Source: Bernardetia sp.
Lineage (GTDB): Bacteria; Bacteroidota; Bacteroidia; Cytophagales; Bernardetiaceae
Direction: 5' to 3'
Length of the DNA stretch: 64,000 bases
NCBI GenBank assembly: GCA_020630575.1
Contig: JAHDBD010000004.1
Coordinates: 184,046-248,045, forward strand
The position numbers and the translations under genes are program-made. The notes below the pieces were generated by a model. It was not told the origin of the DNA and did not search any database. It saw nothing but the letters and a program-made list of their open reading frames with translations. This document shows, one piece after another, positions 26,624 through 34,593 of this stretch (the first letter of the stretch is position 1; every line of letters starts with the position of its first letter).

Positions 26624-27125
26624 AATATATAAGTTTGTGTACTTTTTCTTTTCAAAACCGAATTTCTAAAAATCTATTATTTCACTTTGAAATTCAGAAT
26701 CAGAATCATTAATTTATCTTAAAATAATTTTATAAATAATTGATATACAGTTAATTAAAAGCTAAAAATAGATAAAAACATAAAAAAGCTGTGGGGAATG
26801 AGAAAATTTTGTTCCATTGTTCCAAAAGTCTAAAAACAGTACATAACTATATGATATACAGAAACTTAACTATGGAACAAAGTATGGTACAAAGTTGGAA
26901 CAAAATGTATTTTTTTGACTTTTGTTCCAAAAATTCACAAATTAGCGTTTTACGTTTTGTTCCGTACTTTGTTCCTATTTTGTTCCAATATTTTAGTTTA
27001 AAAAAATAGTATAATGATAGCATAAAGGCACATTTTATAAAGTTTGGAACAAATGGAACAAATGGAACAGTTTTTTTATGACACTCTTTTTTGACTTGTA
27101 ATAAATATCATTAAATAATAGAGTT
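26624..27125. other. 502-bp non-coding candidate replication origin
   Basis: The gap between the helicase and Toprim genes is A+T rich and contains about twelve GGAACAA/TTGTTCC boxes from 26809 to 27070, plus AT-rich flanks (26640-26790). The one open frame across it (26791-27009) just reads through the boxes and is not credible as a gene. Confidence 0.6.
26809..27070. repeat. iteron-like cluster of GGAACAA / TTGTTCC boxes
   Basis: TTGTTCC occurs at 26809, 26817, 26932, 26957, 26969 and 26980; GGAACAA at 26874, 26897, 27046 and 27055. One-mismatch copies are at 26886 (GGTACAA) and 27064 (GGAACAG). The last three are in tandem at 9-bp spacing. Boxes at 26895-26903 and 26930-26940 form an inverted pair (TTGGAACAAAA with TTTTGTTCCAA). 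The cluster lies between the two replication genes, as expected for an origin bound by an initiator, though operator sites are also possible. Confidence 0.75.
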
Positions 27126-28559
27126 TTAGAATAAGTTTTTAGTCAGATTTTTAGTATTCTGTTCAGTAGAATCAATAAAAGGATTATCAATTTCATTATT
27201 AACATATTGGTTTTCAGACACTTCTTTTTCCAAAGTTATTTTTTCAGTAAGTCCTAAAACTTCTCTAGTGAATTTGTAACAACGCCCTTTCATTTTTAAA
27301 GCTGTTCCTTCAGTGTTTTCATTGTAGAAGGAATACCAGTTGTTGCCTTCAACTTCTAAATCAAAGTCCTTTTGTAAAATATTCTTTAGATAGGCTTTTT
27401 CTACTGTTTTTAGTCCTTCTTCTTTTAGAATGTCCATCAACTGACTAAGATTGTAGCACACATAATCAAGGTTATGTATCTCCATTATTTCGCCTATATA
27501 GCTTTTCAATGCCTTATGAACTTTTGGCATATTAGCCTTTTTTAAACGTTCTAAGGCTTCGGTGTAGATTTGCTTTTCAGTAAACCACATACGAGTTTTT
27601 TTAGGACTTACTATATTCCTTTCTTTGAGAAAATGAAGAAAATAAGGAATTTCGCTTGTTAGAGTGGCTAACATATTTACATTTTCTTCTACTCCAGCAA
27701 CTTCAAAAGTTGGAATCTTACGCACCCAAAAACGAATTTCCTTTGAATCAATAGGAATAAAACTTTCTTCAAAATTGGAACACAAAATAAATTTACCGAA
27801 AAATTTACCTTCTGTTTTATCTTTTCCTTTTGCTTCTGTTTTATGACTTTTTGCAGTAGAAAGGCTTTTAATACGTTCATAAATAGTACGTTTTTCAATT
27901 AGTGTTTCTTCTACTGAAATAAGTATTTTTGCTGTCCAATCACTATTAAAACGCCCCTCAAAATCATTATTATCATTGATAGTAGCATTTGAACCAAATA
28001 ACTCATTGAGCCAAAAAATAAAGGTACTTTTACCAGTTTTACGCTCATCACTAACAAGACAAAGAATAGGTAAAATTTCGGTAGGAAGTAGATACAAAAT
28101 TGCCAAATAGTCTAAACCCAGTTCGTACTGTTCGCCAAAAATATGTTTTACAAACTCTAATGTAGTAGGGCAATCGCCTTTTATTGGTTCATACTTTAAC
28201 TTATGGTACTGATTATAAAATCCGTTTATATCCTGTTGATAATCAACATGTGAGGGGATATTTATGAAAGCCTTATACTTTGGTATTTTATATAAAAACT
28301 TCTTACTATGGTCGTCTGTAATGGTTACTTTATCCCATTTTAGCAAAACTATTTCTCTTATATATTTTCCTGTGGTAGGATTTTTTGTTGTTGGCATTTC
28401 TGCAATATGATAGTATTGCGTACCTACTCTCAAATACTTTATTGCTTCTTTCTTTTGTTCTGTTGTTTCTTTTCCAACTAACTCATTTTCAGTAGCTTTA
28501 ATTTCTGTTGATTGTCCATTTTTTGATGGATATTTTTTAATATCTGATATATTTTTCAT
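27126..28559 (-). CDS. replicative helicase (primase-helicase family, SF3-like)
   Basis: A 477-residue ATPase. Walker A is in SDERKTGKSTFIFWLNELFG, Walker B-like acidic residues are in AKILISVEETLI, and a sensor motif is in FGKFILCSNFEESF. This is the layout of D5/SF3-type helicases of plasmids, phages and satellites (DUF5906-like). The N-terminal part (about 1-150) lacks a clear primase active site; the separate Toprim gene may supply that. The C-terminal 130 residues may hold a winged-helix DNA-binding domain. It should unwind the element's origin, probably at the box cluster just downstream of this gene. Confidence 0.85.
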   Translation of the reverse strand: MKNISDIKKYPSKNGQSTEIKATENELVGKETTEQKKEAIKYLRVGTQYYHIAEMPTTKNPTTGKYIREIVLLKWDKVTITDDHSKKFLYKIPKYKAFINIPSHVDYQQDINGFYNQYHKLKYEPIKGDCPTTLEFVKHIFGEQYELGLDYLAILYLLPTEILPILCLVSDERKTGKSTFIFWLNELFGSNATINDNNDFEGRFNSDWTAKILISVEETLIEKRTIYERIKSLSTAKSHKTEAKGKDKTEGKFFGKFILCSNFEESFIPIDSKEIRFWVRKIPTFEVAGVEENVNMLATLTSEIPYFLHFLKERNIVSPKKTRMWFTEKQIYTEALERLKKANMPKVHKALKSYIGEIMEIHNLDYVCYNLSQLMDILKEEGLKTVEKAYLKNILQKDFDLEVEGNNWYSFYNENTEGTALKMKGRCYKFTREVLGLTEKITLEKEVSENQYVNNEIDNPFIDSTEQNTKNLTKNLF

Positions 28560-28627
28560 ATATTTGTACTGTTGGTTTTGGGTTTTTAAGCTGCTAAACG
28601 ATTAAAAACCATTAAATAAAAATTTAT

Positions 28628-28666
28628 AAAAAACCGTTGGTAAGTAGGAAAACCAACGGTTTTTTT
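28628..28666. terminator. bidirectional terminator
   Basis: AACCGTTGG (28632-28640) and CCAACGGTT (28653-28661), with an A-run before and a T-run after. It ends the minus-strand gene that stops at 28671. Confidence 0.75.
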
Positions 28667-28670
28667 GTGC

Positions 28671-29075
28671 CTATGTAGTTTTTGCTATCTCTAAACAAAA
28701 GAAGATGTTATAACCAAAAAAATTGAAGTCTAACACCTTTTCGAAAGGTATTACATATTCCTTTTCTGTTACTTCTATTTCTGTTCTTTCACTAGCTTTT
28801 TCGGCTTCATAAGCTGCTATTTCAACCTCACGATACCAGTTACTACTTTCTCTTTCTATGCGTTCTTTTTCCCAAATTTCCTTTTGTAAGTTATTGGTTA
28901 TTTCAGCTTCGGAAACAGCAAAATCCCACTTAGGAAATAGCCATTCAAGGAAAGAAGCATAGTAGTTGAATAATTCTAAATCGTTGTCTTTATAGCCAAG
29001 GCAAATAGCTTGTAGTTCCCTACAAGTCATTCCTATATCTGATAACTCAAGAACTTTTTTTGTGGAATCAAGCAT
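28671..29075 (-). CDS. hypothetical island protein
   Basis: A 134-residue acidic protein. The first 60 residues include SDIGMTCRELQAICLGYKDN, which could be a small helical DNA- or protein-binding domain. Then follows a Glu-rich, probably helical segment (EIWEKERIERESSNWYREVE). I recognise no family. It lies between terminators, so it is probably transcribed alone in the early block of the element. Confidence 0.65.
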   Translation of the reverse strand: MLDSTKKVLELSDIGMTCRELQAICLGYKDNDLELFNYYASFLEWLFPKWDFAVSEAEITNNLQKEIWEKERIERESSNWYREVEIAAYEAEKASERTEIEVTEKEYVIPFEKVLDFNFFGYNIFFCLEIAKTT

Positions 29076-29108
29076 AATAAATAATTTGATTTTTGATAAT
29101 TAAAACTC

Positions 29109-29150
29109 AAAAAAAAGTGAATGCCTATGCTGCGAACATAGACAAATCAC
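29109..29150 (-). terminator. minus-strand terminator with TTCGCAG loop
   Basis: TGCCTATG (29122-29129) and CATAGACA (29137-29144) pair, with an outer GTGA/TCAC, followed on the minus strand by eight Ts. The loop CTGCGAA is the same as in the hairpin at 24303. Confidence 0.6.
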
Positions 29151-29177
29151 TAAAGGAAAACTGATTGAGTTTGAAAG

Positions 29178-29197
29178 TGAAAGGTTTGATTAATTGT
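29178..29197 (+). repeat. 20-bp repeat, copy B
   Basis: TGAAAGGTTTGATTAATTGT, identical to 24278-24297. Confidence 0.6.
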
Positions 29198-29205
29198 ATA
29201 AGGAA

Positions 29206-29517
29206 TTATGATGTAGGTTTGACAAGACCTAAACTATTATAGAACTCATCTTTTTCTTGTTTTATCTTGGCAATTCCTTTTGGTATATATTTCATAGTAA
29301 AATCGTGTAATTCCCAAATATGAACTCCAAAATATTCAGATAACCGTTTTATCTCTAAAAGAGTAAGGTTTTTTTCATTCCTTACTAATTGCCAAAAACG
29401 TTTCTGACCTATTTCAATCTCCTTATAAAACTGCCTACTAGGTTTAAAAGAAACATTTTCTTCTCCTTCTTTGATTTTTATAATTTTGGAAAGGTTATTT
29501 GATAATATAGTATTCAT
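29206..29517 (-). CDS. small HTH regulator, divergent from the tandem-HTH gene
   Basis: A 103-residue protein with a Cro/XRE-like helix-turn-helix in IGQKRFWQLVRNEKNLTLLE followed by IKRLSEYFGVHIWEL. It is transcribed away from the two-HTH regulator across a 194-bp gap with promoters on both strands. This divergent pair recalls the switch regulators of prophages and satellites. It starts the leftward (replication) block, so it probably governs that block. Confidence 0.75.
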   Translation of the reverse strand: MNTILSNNLSKIIKIKEGEENVSFKPSRQFYKEIEIGQKRFWQLVRNEKNLTLLEIKRLSEYFGVHIWELHDFTMKYIPKGIAKIKQEKDEFYNSLGLVKPTS

Positions 29518-29552
29518 AGGCTTTTTAGTTAATTAATGGTTCAAATCTAAAA

Positions 29553-29583
29553 CAAATATAATTATAAAGCAAACTAATCCCAA
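29553..29583 (-). promoter_or_regulatory. leftward promoter of the island switch region
   Basis: On the minus strand, TATATTTG (29553-29560) is a full -7 element, with TTG (29581-29583) 20 bp upstream. It would drive the HTH gene at 29517. Confidence 0.5.
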
Positions 29584-29665
29584 TATTTTTAACCTTAAAA
29601 AGACTATTGTGTAAAAAAACCTGCATATTTTTTTAAAAAACCTTGTTATTTAACCGATAAACGAC

Positions 29666-29696
29666 TTTGTTTTTCTTGATTTACGGTTTACCTTTG
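29666..29696 (+). promoter_or_regulatory. rightward promoter of the island switch region
   Basis: TTTG at 29666-29669 and TACCTTTG at 29689-29696 are 19 bp apart, matching the Bacteroidota -33/-7 consensus. Transcription should start near 29703, leaving a leader under 10 nt before the ATG at 29712. Confidence 0.6.
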
Positions 29697-29711
29697 ACAA
29701 AAAATAATTAT

Positions 29712-30437
29712 ATGAATCTGAACGAAGAAGAGACTCACGAAAAAATATATCGTATAAGGAAAGAAAAAAGGCTATCACAAACAGAAATAGCCGAACTTTT
29801 GGGCATAAGTCAAAATGCTTATAGCCGTATGGAAAGAGGAGAAACAAAGCTAACCGTAGATAGAGTAAAACAGATAGCAGATGTTCTTGAAGTACCTTAT
29901 GAGAGTTTGATGGGTTTTAATCCTTTTGCTATACCTGAACAATTTTTAGATGAAGATGGAAATACAAAATCTAATTCTAAAAGTCCTACGGATATACTAG
30001 GAAATGCACTTGTAAAGGCTACAATATACATTGCAATACTTGTTTCAGAATCGTATCACGCTGTTATACAGTTGAGAAAAGAGAAAAATTTATCTCAGTC
30101 AGAAATAGCCAAACAACTAGGTATAAGTAAAGACGCTTATAGCAGAATTGAAACTGGAGAAGTAAAACTAACTTATGATAAGCTCACACAAATAGCTAAA
30201 ATACTAGGTACAGACTATGAAACTATTGTAAATCTTAGTGCCAAAATTATAACCTCAAAAGGTGGTAATAAGAATATAGCTAACTCTATACTAGAGAGAG
30301 ATAACAATGCAATAGAGGAGTACAACGAACTAGCAGAGGACTATAAAGAGTTAGAAGAAGAATGCAAAAGTAAAGATATTATTATCAAATACTTAGAAAA
30401 CAAAATAAAAGACTTAGAAAAGAAAACAAAAAAGTAG
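29712..30437 (+). CDS. regulator with two tandem XRE-type HTH domains
   Basis: A 241-residue protein with two copies of one Cro/C1-type HTH. Copy 1 (about 10-68) has LSQTEIAELLGISQNAYSRM; copy 2 (about 116-172) has LSQSEIAKQLGISKDAYSRI. A coiled coil of about 45 residues ends the protein. The two domains are close enough to have arisen by internal duplication. The frame opens at a TTG at 29667, but MNLNEEETHEK at 29712 follows the promoter and fits. It is divergent from a small HTH gene and heads the cargo run, so it is probably the repressor or switch protein of the rightward operon. Confidence 0.85.
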   Translation: MNLNEEETHEKIYRIRKEKRLSQTEIAELLGISQNAYSRMERGETKLTVDRVKQIADVLEVPYESLMGFNPFAIPEQFLDEDGNTKSNSKSPTDILGNALVKATIYIAILVSESYHAVIQLRKEKNLSQSEIAKQLGISKDAYSRIETGEVKLTYDKLTQIAKILGTDYETIVNLSAKIITSKGGNKNIANSILERDNNAIEEYNELAEDYKELEEECKSKDIIIKYLENKIKDLEKKTKK

Positions 30438-30490
30438 ATTTATAAAAAAAACTAATTTATCATATTTCAACTAAACTAACACCTATTAAT

Positions 30491-31336
30491 ATGAAAACAG
30501 TAGAGGAATTATTGTTGGATACTGCATTGTATCAAGAAGAAAAGTTCACTTCGGATGATATTGAAGTCCTGTATAACCTCACAAACTATAACGATACTAT
30601 TGACTACTACTGTACAGAATGCAAGATGAATAGCACTTTTGTTGGCGAGATTCCAAGAGATATTCACTACCCTGAAGGACGTATTGTAGAGTCTTATTCA
30701 GATAGACTTTTGAAGAGAAGTAAAGAAGATATTCATAAAAGCCTTATAAATAGAACTTGTTATTTAAAAACAAAATGTACAAGAAATAATCGTCATAAAT
30801 CTGTTTTTATATTTAGGATTACAGATAATACCGTTACAAAAATAGGACAGCATCCTTCAATAGCTTCATTAAGTCAAGAGGGAATAAAAAAATATAAAAA
30901 AATATTATCAGATGAGAAGTATAGAGAACTCAATAAAGCTGTAGGCTTGTTCTCTCACGGAGTAGGTGCAGGCTCTCTTATCTATCTAAGAAGAATATTT
31001 GAGGACTTGATAAAAGAAGCACAGAAGTTATCTTTAAGTGATGATGAGTGGGATAATGATAAGTTTAAAAGTGCAAGAATGGATGAGAAAATACAAATGC
31101 TAAAAAATCATCTACCATCATTATTGGTTGAACAAAAAATAATTTATGGTGTGCTTAGTAAAGGAATACACGAATTAAGTGAAAAAGAATGTGTAGAGCT
31201 TTTTCCAATTCTAAAAATTGGAATTGAATTGATATTAAATGAGAAAATAACAAGAAAAGAAGAAGCTGAAAAAAGAAAAGAATTTGAAAAATCTTTATCT
31301 GCAATTCATAAGGACATAAAAGCAAATGAAGAATAA
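30491..31336 (+). CDS. zinc-ribbon protein with DUF4145/HEPN-like C-terminus
   Basis: A 281-residue protein. Near residues 36-105 are Cys/His candidates for a zinc ribbon (YYCTECKMN, then TCYLKTKCTRNNRH). From about 155 comes an all-helical region (SHGVGAGSLIYLRRIFEDLI, then KIIYGVLSKGIHELSEKEC) that resembles DUF4145/HEPN-like domains common in restriction and abortive-infection genes. The canonical HEPN RNase motif RxxxxH is not obvious (IYGVLSKGIH stands in that position). It is the first structural gene of the cargo run, 53 bp after the tandem-HTH regulator. Nuclease or sensor roles are inference. Confidence 0.7.
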   Translation: MKTVEELLLDTALYQEEKFTSDDIEVLYNLTNYNDTIDYYCTECKMNSTFVGEIPRDIHYPEGRIVESYSDRLLKRSKEDIHKSLINRTCYLKTKCTRNNRHKSVFIFRITDNTVTKIGQHPSIASLSQEGIKKYKKILSDEKYRELNKAVGLFSHGVGAGSLIYLRRIFEDLIKEAQKLSLSDDEWDNDKFKSARMDEKIQMLKNHLPSLLVEQKIIYGVLSKGIHELSEKECVELFPILKIGIELILNEKITRKEEAEKRKEFEKSLSAIHKDIKANEE

Positions 31337-31373
31337 TAAGCTCACTTTTTTACTTAAACTATAATCTCAGCAT

Positions 31374-32114
31374 ATGCAATTCAAACCAAACACACATAAC
31401 CCTAATGCCATAAGTAATAATGATTCTAATAAAAAAAATCAGAGAACTGTTGGCGAAATATTAAAAATAGGTTGGAGCATTTTTGGTATGGTTGCTATTA
31501 CATTAGTAGGGGGGCTTTCCTTTTTTAAGTGGTATTTCCCTGATGGTGGTATTCCAGCAGAAAATTTACTTGCGTTATTGTCATTTCTTTTGGCATTTTT
31601 CTCAATAGGGTTGTCAGTTTTCTTCTATTTTCAAGCAGATAAATCTGCTAATTCATTTTATGATAATAGCTATAAATTCACTAAGGAAATGTCCGAACTT
31701 TTGGGACGAATAGAAGCAGGTTTTGGGGAGAAATTGAATAATATACAACAGTCTAATATAGAACTTAGAAATAAAATAGATATTCCTAAAAAGGCAGAAG
31801 AAGAAATAAAAAAACAAATAAATAAAAATAATAAAAAAATAAGCGACATAGAAGAAAGCAAAGATAAATATATTGATGAAATGCTAGATAAAACTAACCT
31901 AATGAAGGAAGATAAAGACATATTTAAGCAACAATTTAATAGTTACAATGAATCATTTGAAGCTATTATGCAAGAAAATGATACTCTCAAAAACCTCTTA
32001 AGTGCGCTGAGTTACTTTGAGGATGAAGCAACTGCTCGTTTTTTTTATGAAAAATATGAGGAAGTTATGGGCAAACCATTTCATATTGAAGACCTATCAA
32101 GAGCAGTAGGTTGA
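31374..32114 (+). CDS. two-span membrane protein with long coiled coil
   Basis: A 246-residue protein. Two membrane spans (about 32-52 and 63-85) are joined by a short loop. They are followed by a long charged coiled coil (about 95-215) with heptad-like Lys/Glu/Ile spacing, and a short helical end. Both termini should be cytoplasmic. I recognise no family. It lies 37 bp after the zinc-ribbon/HEPN-like gene and 60 bp before the first of two membrane-TPR-like paralogues, so the four genes probably form one operon. Confidence 0.75.
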   Translation: MQFKPNTHNPNAISNNDSNKKNQRTVGEILKIGWSIFGMVAITLVGGLSFFKWYFPDGGIPAENLLALLSFLLAFFSIGLSVFFYFQADKSANSFYDNSYKFTKEMSELLGRIEAGFGEKLNNIQQSNIELRNKIDIPKKAEEEIKKQINKNNKKISDIEESKDKYIDEMLDKTNLMKEDKDIFKQQFNSYNESFEAIMQENDTLKNLLSALSYFEDEATARFFYEKYEEVMGKPFHIEDLSRAVG

Positions 32115-32174
32115 GATTAAATCCAAACTTTTTTCTAAAATCAGTAAATATGATTCAAAAACAGTTTTTTTTAT

Positions 32175-33308
32175 ATGTTACCAAAATCTTTACAAAATAG
32201 CTTTTCTCTAAAAATATATTCAATACTGTTTTTGAGTTTTCTATCATTCTTTTGTTGCAATATGTCTGTATTTGCTATAAATGAAGATAGCTTGAAGATA
32301 GAGAAACTAAATCGGCAAGTAACCACACTAGAAAGCGATATATATCAGTTAGATGGCAAAGTAAGTATGTTAAAAAGTCAAGTAAAAACACTTAACGAAC
32401 ATAAAAAAAATGTAGTAGATACCATTAATAAGACTTATACAGCCAGTCTCACGACTTTACAAGGAATTTTGACATTTGTATTTGGTTTTGGAAGTTTATT
32501 GTCTGTTGGCATTGCTATATGGGGTTTTAAAGGAATTTATAAAACTAAACAAGATATTAAAACAGATTTAAACACATTAAAAGAAAAGAAGAAAAAGTTT
32601 GATACAGAATATGATGACTTTAAAGAAAAAACTAAAAGTATTACTGATAGAATAACAAGAGTAGAAGAGAGTAATTTGAGACTAGATAGAAAAGTTACCA
32701 TTTTAAATCTTTTAGAAAAAATAATTGAAGCTCATGATAAAAAGGATTTTAAATTAGCACTTACTTATTTAGATACTGCTTTATTAGTTGATGATGAAAC
32801 TGAAATGCTTCTTAATTACAAATTAAAATCGCTTAAAGCTCTATATAGATATGATGAGACTATTGATATATATTATAAGCTATTAAACTGTGCTTATGAA
32901 GAGCTAGATTATTTATTTCAATTATGTGAAGTTTTATTATGCGAAAGTAAAATAGAAGAGTATGAAAAGTTAGTTAGCTCTTATTCAGAAAAATTTCAAG
33001 AAATTGATGAATATGAAGTTACACCTTCTTCAGGAAACAAAGATATATATGTATATTATCTCTATATTAAAGCTATGTACTGTTACATAAAAGACGATGA
33101 AAAAGAACTGTTTTCTATTTATGAAAAATTAAAAAAGATAGAATGGAAAGATAATGCCTTTCAAGCTGAACACTCTAATCCATTTTATCCAAAAAATAAA
33201 TTATTATTATCAGAACTAATTAAACTAGACAAGTTTGATGATATGAATGATGAGCTACGAAATACTATGAAGGACTTTATAGACCTTCTTATTAGTGAAA
33301 AAGTTTAA
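32175..33308 (+). CDS. exported/membrane coiled-coil protein, paralogue 1
   Basis: A 377-residue protein. It has a signal sequence (FLSFLSFFCCNMSVFA, with possible cleavage after VFA or lipidation at the Cys pair). A short coiled coil follows (about 40-85), then a membrane span (about 92-114), a second coiled coil (about 120-170) and a C-terminal helical-repeat, TPR-like domain (about 170-370, LNLLEKIIEAHDKKDFKLAL). This topology puts the first coiled coil outside and the TPR-like part inside the cell. It is clearly homologous to the next gene, and 73 bp of leader DNA is almost identical in the two. Confidence 0.75.
   Translation: MLPKSLQNSFSLKIYSILFLSFLSFFCCNMSVFAINEDSLKIEKLNRQVTTLESDIYQLDGKVSMLKSQVKTLNEHKKNVVDTINKTYTASLTTLQGILTFVFGFGSLLSVGIAIWGFKGIYKTKQDIKTDLNTLKEKKKKFDTEYDDFKEKTKSITDRITRVEESNLRLDRKVTILNLLEKIIEAHDKKDFKLALTYLDTALLVDDETEMLLNYKLKSLKALYRYDETIDIYYKLLNCAYEELDYLFQLCEVLLCESKIEEYEKLVSSYSEKFQEIDEYEVTPSSGNKDIYVYYLYIKAMYCYIKDDEKELFSIYEKLKKIEWKDNAFQAEHSNPFYPKNKLLLSELIKLDKFDDMNDELRNTMKDFIDLLISEKV
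32229..32301 (+). repeat. 73-bp leader repeat, copy 1
   Basis: Nearly identical (one mismatch seen) to 33437-33509. It encodes the signal sequence and the first mature residues of paralogue 1. Confidence 0.8.
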
Positions 33309-33340
33309 ATATTTATTCCTAGAATAGTGTAAAATTTCAT

Positions 33341-34579
33341 TTGTCGTTATTACTAAAAAATAGCTCAAAACAGTTTTTTTCTATATTATTAAACTCTATG
33401 CGAAATACATCTTTCCTCAAAACACTTTTAATATTATTTTTGAGTTTTCTATCATTCTTTTGTTGCAATATGTCTGTATTTGCTATAAATGAAGATAGCT
33501 TAAAGATAGTACTGCTAAATAGTCATTTAGAGATACTACAAAATGAAGTAAAACAAGTAAGAGCTAATCAGTTGAATTATAAGATAGAGAAAGAAACCTT
33601 AAAAGAAGTCTATGCTTCCAACTTAGATAAAGCTGAATACGGCACGTATATAGTATTTGGTCTTGCCACCTTATTTTCCATCAGTTTTGGTATAGCAACT
33701 TTCATTGGTTTCAGAAGTGCTGATAAAACTAAGAAAGAGATTGAAAAAGAACTAACAGTTTTAAAAGTTCAAAAACAGGAATTTGATGTAGAATATAAGG
33801 AGTTTAATTCTAAAATTAAAAAAGTAGAAAAATTTAGAGAAGAGCTAGATAACCTAAAAAACCAGAAAAAGGAGTTTGAATCAGAATATCAAGATTTTAA
33901 AAGTAAGAGAGAAGAATTTGATGATAGAATCACAAAAGTAGAAGAAAATAATGATAAGCTAGATAGAAAAATTATATTACTCAATCTACTTGACAGAGCT
34001 ATTACAGCTTATAATGCTCAAGAATACCTATTAGCTTATTCTTATTTAGAAAATTTGACTGATGAGCAAAATGAACTAATAATTAGTTATCAAATTAAGT
34101 CTTTGAAAGGATTAAATCGAGATAATGAAACTATTAAGTTGTATTATAAACTATTAGATTTTGCTTATCATAAAAAGCAGTATTTATTCGAATTATGTGA
34201 GTTATTACTTATAAATGAAAAAGTAGAGGAATATGAAGTATTGACAGAAAAATATAGGGACATTTTTCAGTATATGGATGCTTATTTGGGGGCAAGTAAT
34301 TCACCCAATAAAGGATTACATATTCTTTACTTATATACTAGAAGTCTTTATTTTCTCAAAAAAGAAGATAAAGAAAATCTTAAAAATATCTATGAAAAAC
34401 TTTCTCGTTTTGAAGGAGGCATACATACACTAATGCCTGGCCCTCATCCAAACCCTTTCTTTGGATATTATGATTTGAAACATCTAGCTTTATTACTTGA
34501 TACTTTGTCTGATGATGGTAGTGAAGTAATATATAATTTTAAACAAATAACCTCTCTTTTAATGTATAAACGTGTGTAA
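33341..34579 (+). CDS. exported/membrane coiled-coil protein, paralogue 2
   Basis: A 412-residue protein with the same plan as the gene before it: signal sequence (identical FLSFLSFFCCNMSVFAINED), external coiled coil, membrane span (about 98-120), a longer internal coiled coil (about 125-205, with internally repeated QKKEFESEYQDFKSKREEF-like units), and a TPR-like helical domain. The body is only moderately similar to paralogue 1, but the leader DNA is almost identical. The ORF's first codon at 33341 is a TTG; an ATG at 33398 just before the signal sequence (MRNTSFLKTLL) is an alternative start. Function unknown. Confidence 0.75.
   Translation: MSLLLKNSSKQFFSILLNSMRNTSFLKTLLILFLSFLSFFCCNMSVFAINEDSLKIVLLNSHLEILQNEVKQVRANQLNYKIEKETLKEVYASNLDKAEYGTYIVFGLATLFSISFGIATFIGFRSADKTKKEIEKELTVLKVQKQEFDVEYKEFNSKIKKVEKFREELDNLKNQKKEFESEYQDFKSKREEFDDRITKVEENNDKLDRKIILLNLLDRAITAYNAQEYLLAYSYLENLTDEQNELIISYQIKSLKGLNRDNETIKLYYKLLDFAYHKKQYLFELCELLLINEKVEEYEVLTEKYRDIFQYMDAYLGASNSPNKGLHILYLYTRSLYFLKKEDKENLKNIYEKLSRFEGGIHTLMPGPHPNPFFGYYDLKHLALLLDTLSDDGSEVIYNFKQITSLLMYKRV
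33437..33509 (+). repeat. 73-bp leader repeat, copy 2
   Basis: The second copy of the leader sequence, in paralogue 2. Confidence 0.8.
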
Positions 34580-34593
34580 AACATACTAATAAA

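Noticed and set aside
26791..27009. Open frame across the box cluster
   Set aside because: It is made of read-through of GGAACAA/TTGTTCC repeats, has no recognisable protein features and no promoter; a replication or operator region fits better.
26809..27070. CRISPR-like array
   Set aside because: The boxes are only 7 bp and occur in both orientations with irregular spacing.
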